In this document: piece after piece, positions 5,652 to 6,614 of the stretch | How positions within the stretch are numbered: position 1 is the stretch's first letter | Layout: each line of letters opens with the position of its first letter | From: Candidatus Poribacteria bacterium | GTDB taxonomy: Bacteria; Poribacteria; DTPJ01 | Direction: 5' to 3' | DNA length: 6,614 nt | Assembly: GCA_011334435.1 (NCBI GenBank) | Contig: DTPJ01000798.1 | Location: 1-6,614, forward strand | Notes under the pieces: generated by a model | Told to the model about the DNA's origin: nothing | Databases searched by the model: none | What the model saw: only the letters and a program-made list of their open reading frames with translations | Made by a program: the position numbers and the translations under genes

Positions 5652-5723
5652 TGTCATTCTAAACGAAGTGAAGAATCTCTTTCTGCAATGATTATGAGAT
5701 TTTTCGCTCTGCTCAAAATGACA
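5652..5723. repeat. 72-bp dispersed palindromic repeat (TGTCATTCTGAGCGAAG type)
   Basis: The arms 5652-5679 (TGTCATTCTAAACGAAGTGA...) and 5696-5723 are inverted copies, identical at 21 of 28 positions, with a 16-base loop. The two arms together suggest an original near TGTCATTCTGAGCGAAGCGAAGAATCTC, which I recognise from memory as a widespread palindromic intergenic repeat. Only 8 bases separate it from the nagA stop, so its RNA hairpin may end or protect the nagA transcript; there is no strong T run on either strand. Seven differing positions between arms point to an old copy. Confidence 0.75.
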
Positions 5724-5731
5724 ACTTAATT

Positions 5732-6613
5732 TTAAAGTAATGTAACTCCATCAATAATGGTCATTGAAATTTCAAGATCGTCATCAGCAATTATTATATT
5801 TGCATCCTTTCCCTTCTCAAGACTTCCCATCTGATCATCTACGCCGATAATTCTTGCAGGAACGATACTTGCCATTTTAACTGCGTCGGTTAAATTCAAA
5901 CCAACCAAGTTTATCAAAGTTTTGACAAGGTCTTTCATTCTCAAAACGGTGCTGGCATAACCGCTTCTATCGGGCATTATAGCTATTTCATCTTGGACAA
6001 GCACCTCTTGTCCATCGCTTGGTCCAAATGTATAGACGCCTGATGGCATGCCTGCCCCTCGCATTGCATCTGTCACAACGCACACATTATCAATACCCTT
6101 AGCTTTAATCGCAAGCATTATCAACTCTGGTGGAACATGTCTTCCATCAGCGATGAATTCAACAGTCAGTTCATCTAATAAAAGTGCAGACTCCACTACT
6201 CCACTTATCCGAACAGGTCCATTTTTTACTAATGTTGACATTGCACAATATAAATGCGTAACATGTCTTGCACCCCATTTAACAGCATCAAGCACTTGTG
6301 CATAAGTCGCATCGGAATGACCTATTGAGACAAGAATATCATTGTTGACAAGAGCCCTGATCAATGATTCTGATCCGTCCAATTCTGGGGCTAACGTCAT
6401 AGAAGCAATGCCATCGGAGAATTCTAATATCCTATTATATTCTTGCGGTCTAGGGTTTCGGACAAACTTTGGAAGATGGCATCCCCTTTTGGCATAACAA
6501 AAATAAGGACCTTCTATATGTGCACCTATTACCTTAGCGCCATTGACGCCATATACCCTTGCCTGATGAACTGCGTCAAGTGCCTGCAAGATTAATTCAA
6601 TAGAGCTTGATGC
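5732..6613 (-). CDS. nagA: N-acetylglucosamine-6-phosphate deacetylase, N-terminus beyond the window edge
   Basis: The frame runs open from the right edge (first whole codon 6613-6611) to TAA at 5734-5732, giving 293 residues of a family of about 380-400. The true start is therefore outside the window; the TTG at 6589 is internal. NagA hydrolyses GlcNAc-6-phosphate to glucosamine-6-phosphate and acetate in amino-sugar and cell-wall recycling. In fragment numbering, GAHIEGPYF carries the metal-binding Glu34, IGHSDATY His99 and THLYCAM His120. IADGRHVPPE gives substrate-contact His159, and VVTDAMRGAG gives catalytic Asp182, matching Glu131, His195, His216, His251 and Asp273 of E. coli. The C-terminus LTDAVKMASIVPARIIGV, then MGSLEKGKDANIIIAD, is typical of this amidohydrolase branch. 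The gene is convergent with the corrinoid gene. Its partner (nagB or a transporter) is not visible. Confidence 0.95.
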   Translation of the reverse strand, partial: ASSSIELILQALDAVHQARVYGVNGAKVIGAHIEGPYFCYAKRGCHLPKFVRNPRPQEYNRILEFSDGIASMTLAPELDGSESLIRALVNNDILVSIGHSDATYAQVLDAVKWGARHVTHLYCAMSTLVKNGPVRISGVVESALLLDELTVEFIADGRHVPPELIMLAIKAKGIDNVCVVTDAMRGAGMPSGVYTFGPSDGQEVLVQDEIAIMPDRSGYASTVLRMKDLVKTLINLVGLNLTDAVKMASIVPARIIGVDDQMGSLEKGKDANIIIADDDLEISMTIIDGVTLL

Positions 6614-6614
6614 A

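Noticed and set aside
6048..6305. 85-codon + strand open frame and other antisense open frames over gatB, rlmN, the lipoprotein and nagA.
   Set aside because: They lie opposite strongly conserved proteins, have no ribosome binding site of note and show no recognisable domain.
1..6614. tRNA, rRNA or known riboswitch, including a cobalamin riboswitch before the corrinoid gene.
   Set aside because: No tRNA cloverleaf or B12-box-like sequence was seen, and the 86-base leader before 4644 is too short for a full cobalamin riboswitch.

Overview
The window is an AT-rich bacterial chromosome segment with good Shine-Dalgarno sites and closely packed genes. I cannot assign a phylum. GatB resembles the common bacterial type. 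Two kinds of dispersed palindromic repeat, a HEAT-repeat lipoprotein, a corrinoid protein and a decayed Rpn-type nuclease/transposase gene are all compatible with an uncultured heterotrophic or anaerobic lineage, but that is only an impression from gene content.

Layout on the + strand: the 3' end of gatA (1-162), complete gatB (182-1636), a decayed Rpn/PD-(D/E)XK-family gene (1633-2260), and rlmN (2257-3330). These four are packed as one likely transcription unit, with ATGA stop/start overlaps on both sides of the pseudogene. gatAB act in tRNA-dependent amidation (Gln-tRNA and/or Asn-tRNA) and rlmN methylates rRNA/tRNA, so the unit is about translation, with a decayed selfish gene wedged into it. 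A sigma70-like promoter and a palindrome (3327-3377) lie at the rlmN end and precede a HEAT-repeat lipoprotein gene (3415-4557). Two small hairpins then lead to a corrinoid (B12-binding) methyl-carrier protein gene (4644-5276), which ends at a strong intrinsic terminator (5302-5346).

The 455-base gap between 5277 and 5731 holds no gene but is full of structure. It contains the terminator, then a 261-bp MITE-like element (5356-5616). That element has 18-bp imperfect terminal inverted repeats, is bracketed by a perfect 8-bp direct repeat (TAATTGAA), and carries an internal 34-bp inverted repeat of a C/G-tract motif. Next comes a separate 72-bp palindrome of the 'TGTCATTCTGAGCGAAG' type, preceded by a short partial copy of its own arm. 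Beyond it, on the - strand and convergent with the rest, is nagA (5732-6613), cut off at its 5' end by the window edge.

The main items worth a second look are the MITE-like element, which can be delimited to the base, and the nuclease pseudogene. In the pseudogene both reading frames across the break still look family-like, which suggests deletion between short direct repeats.
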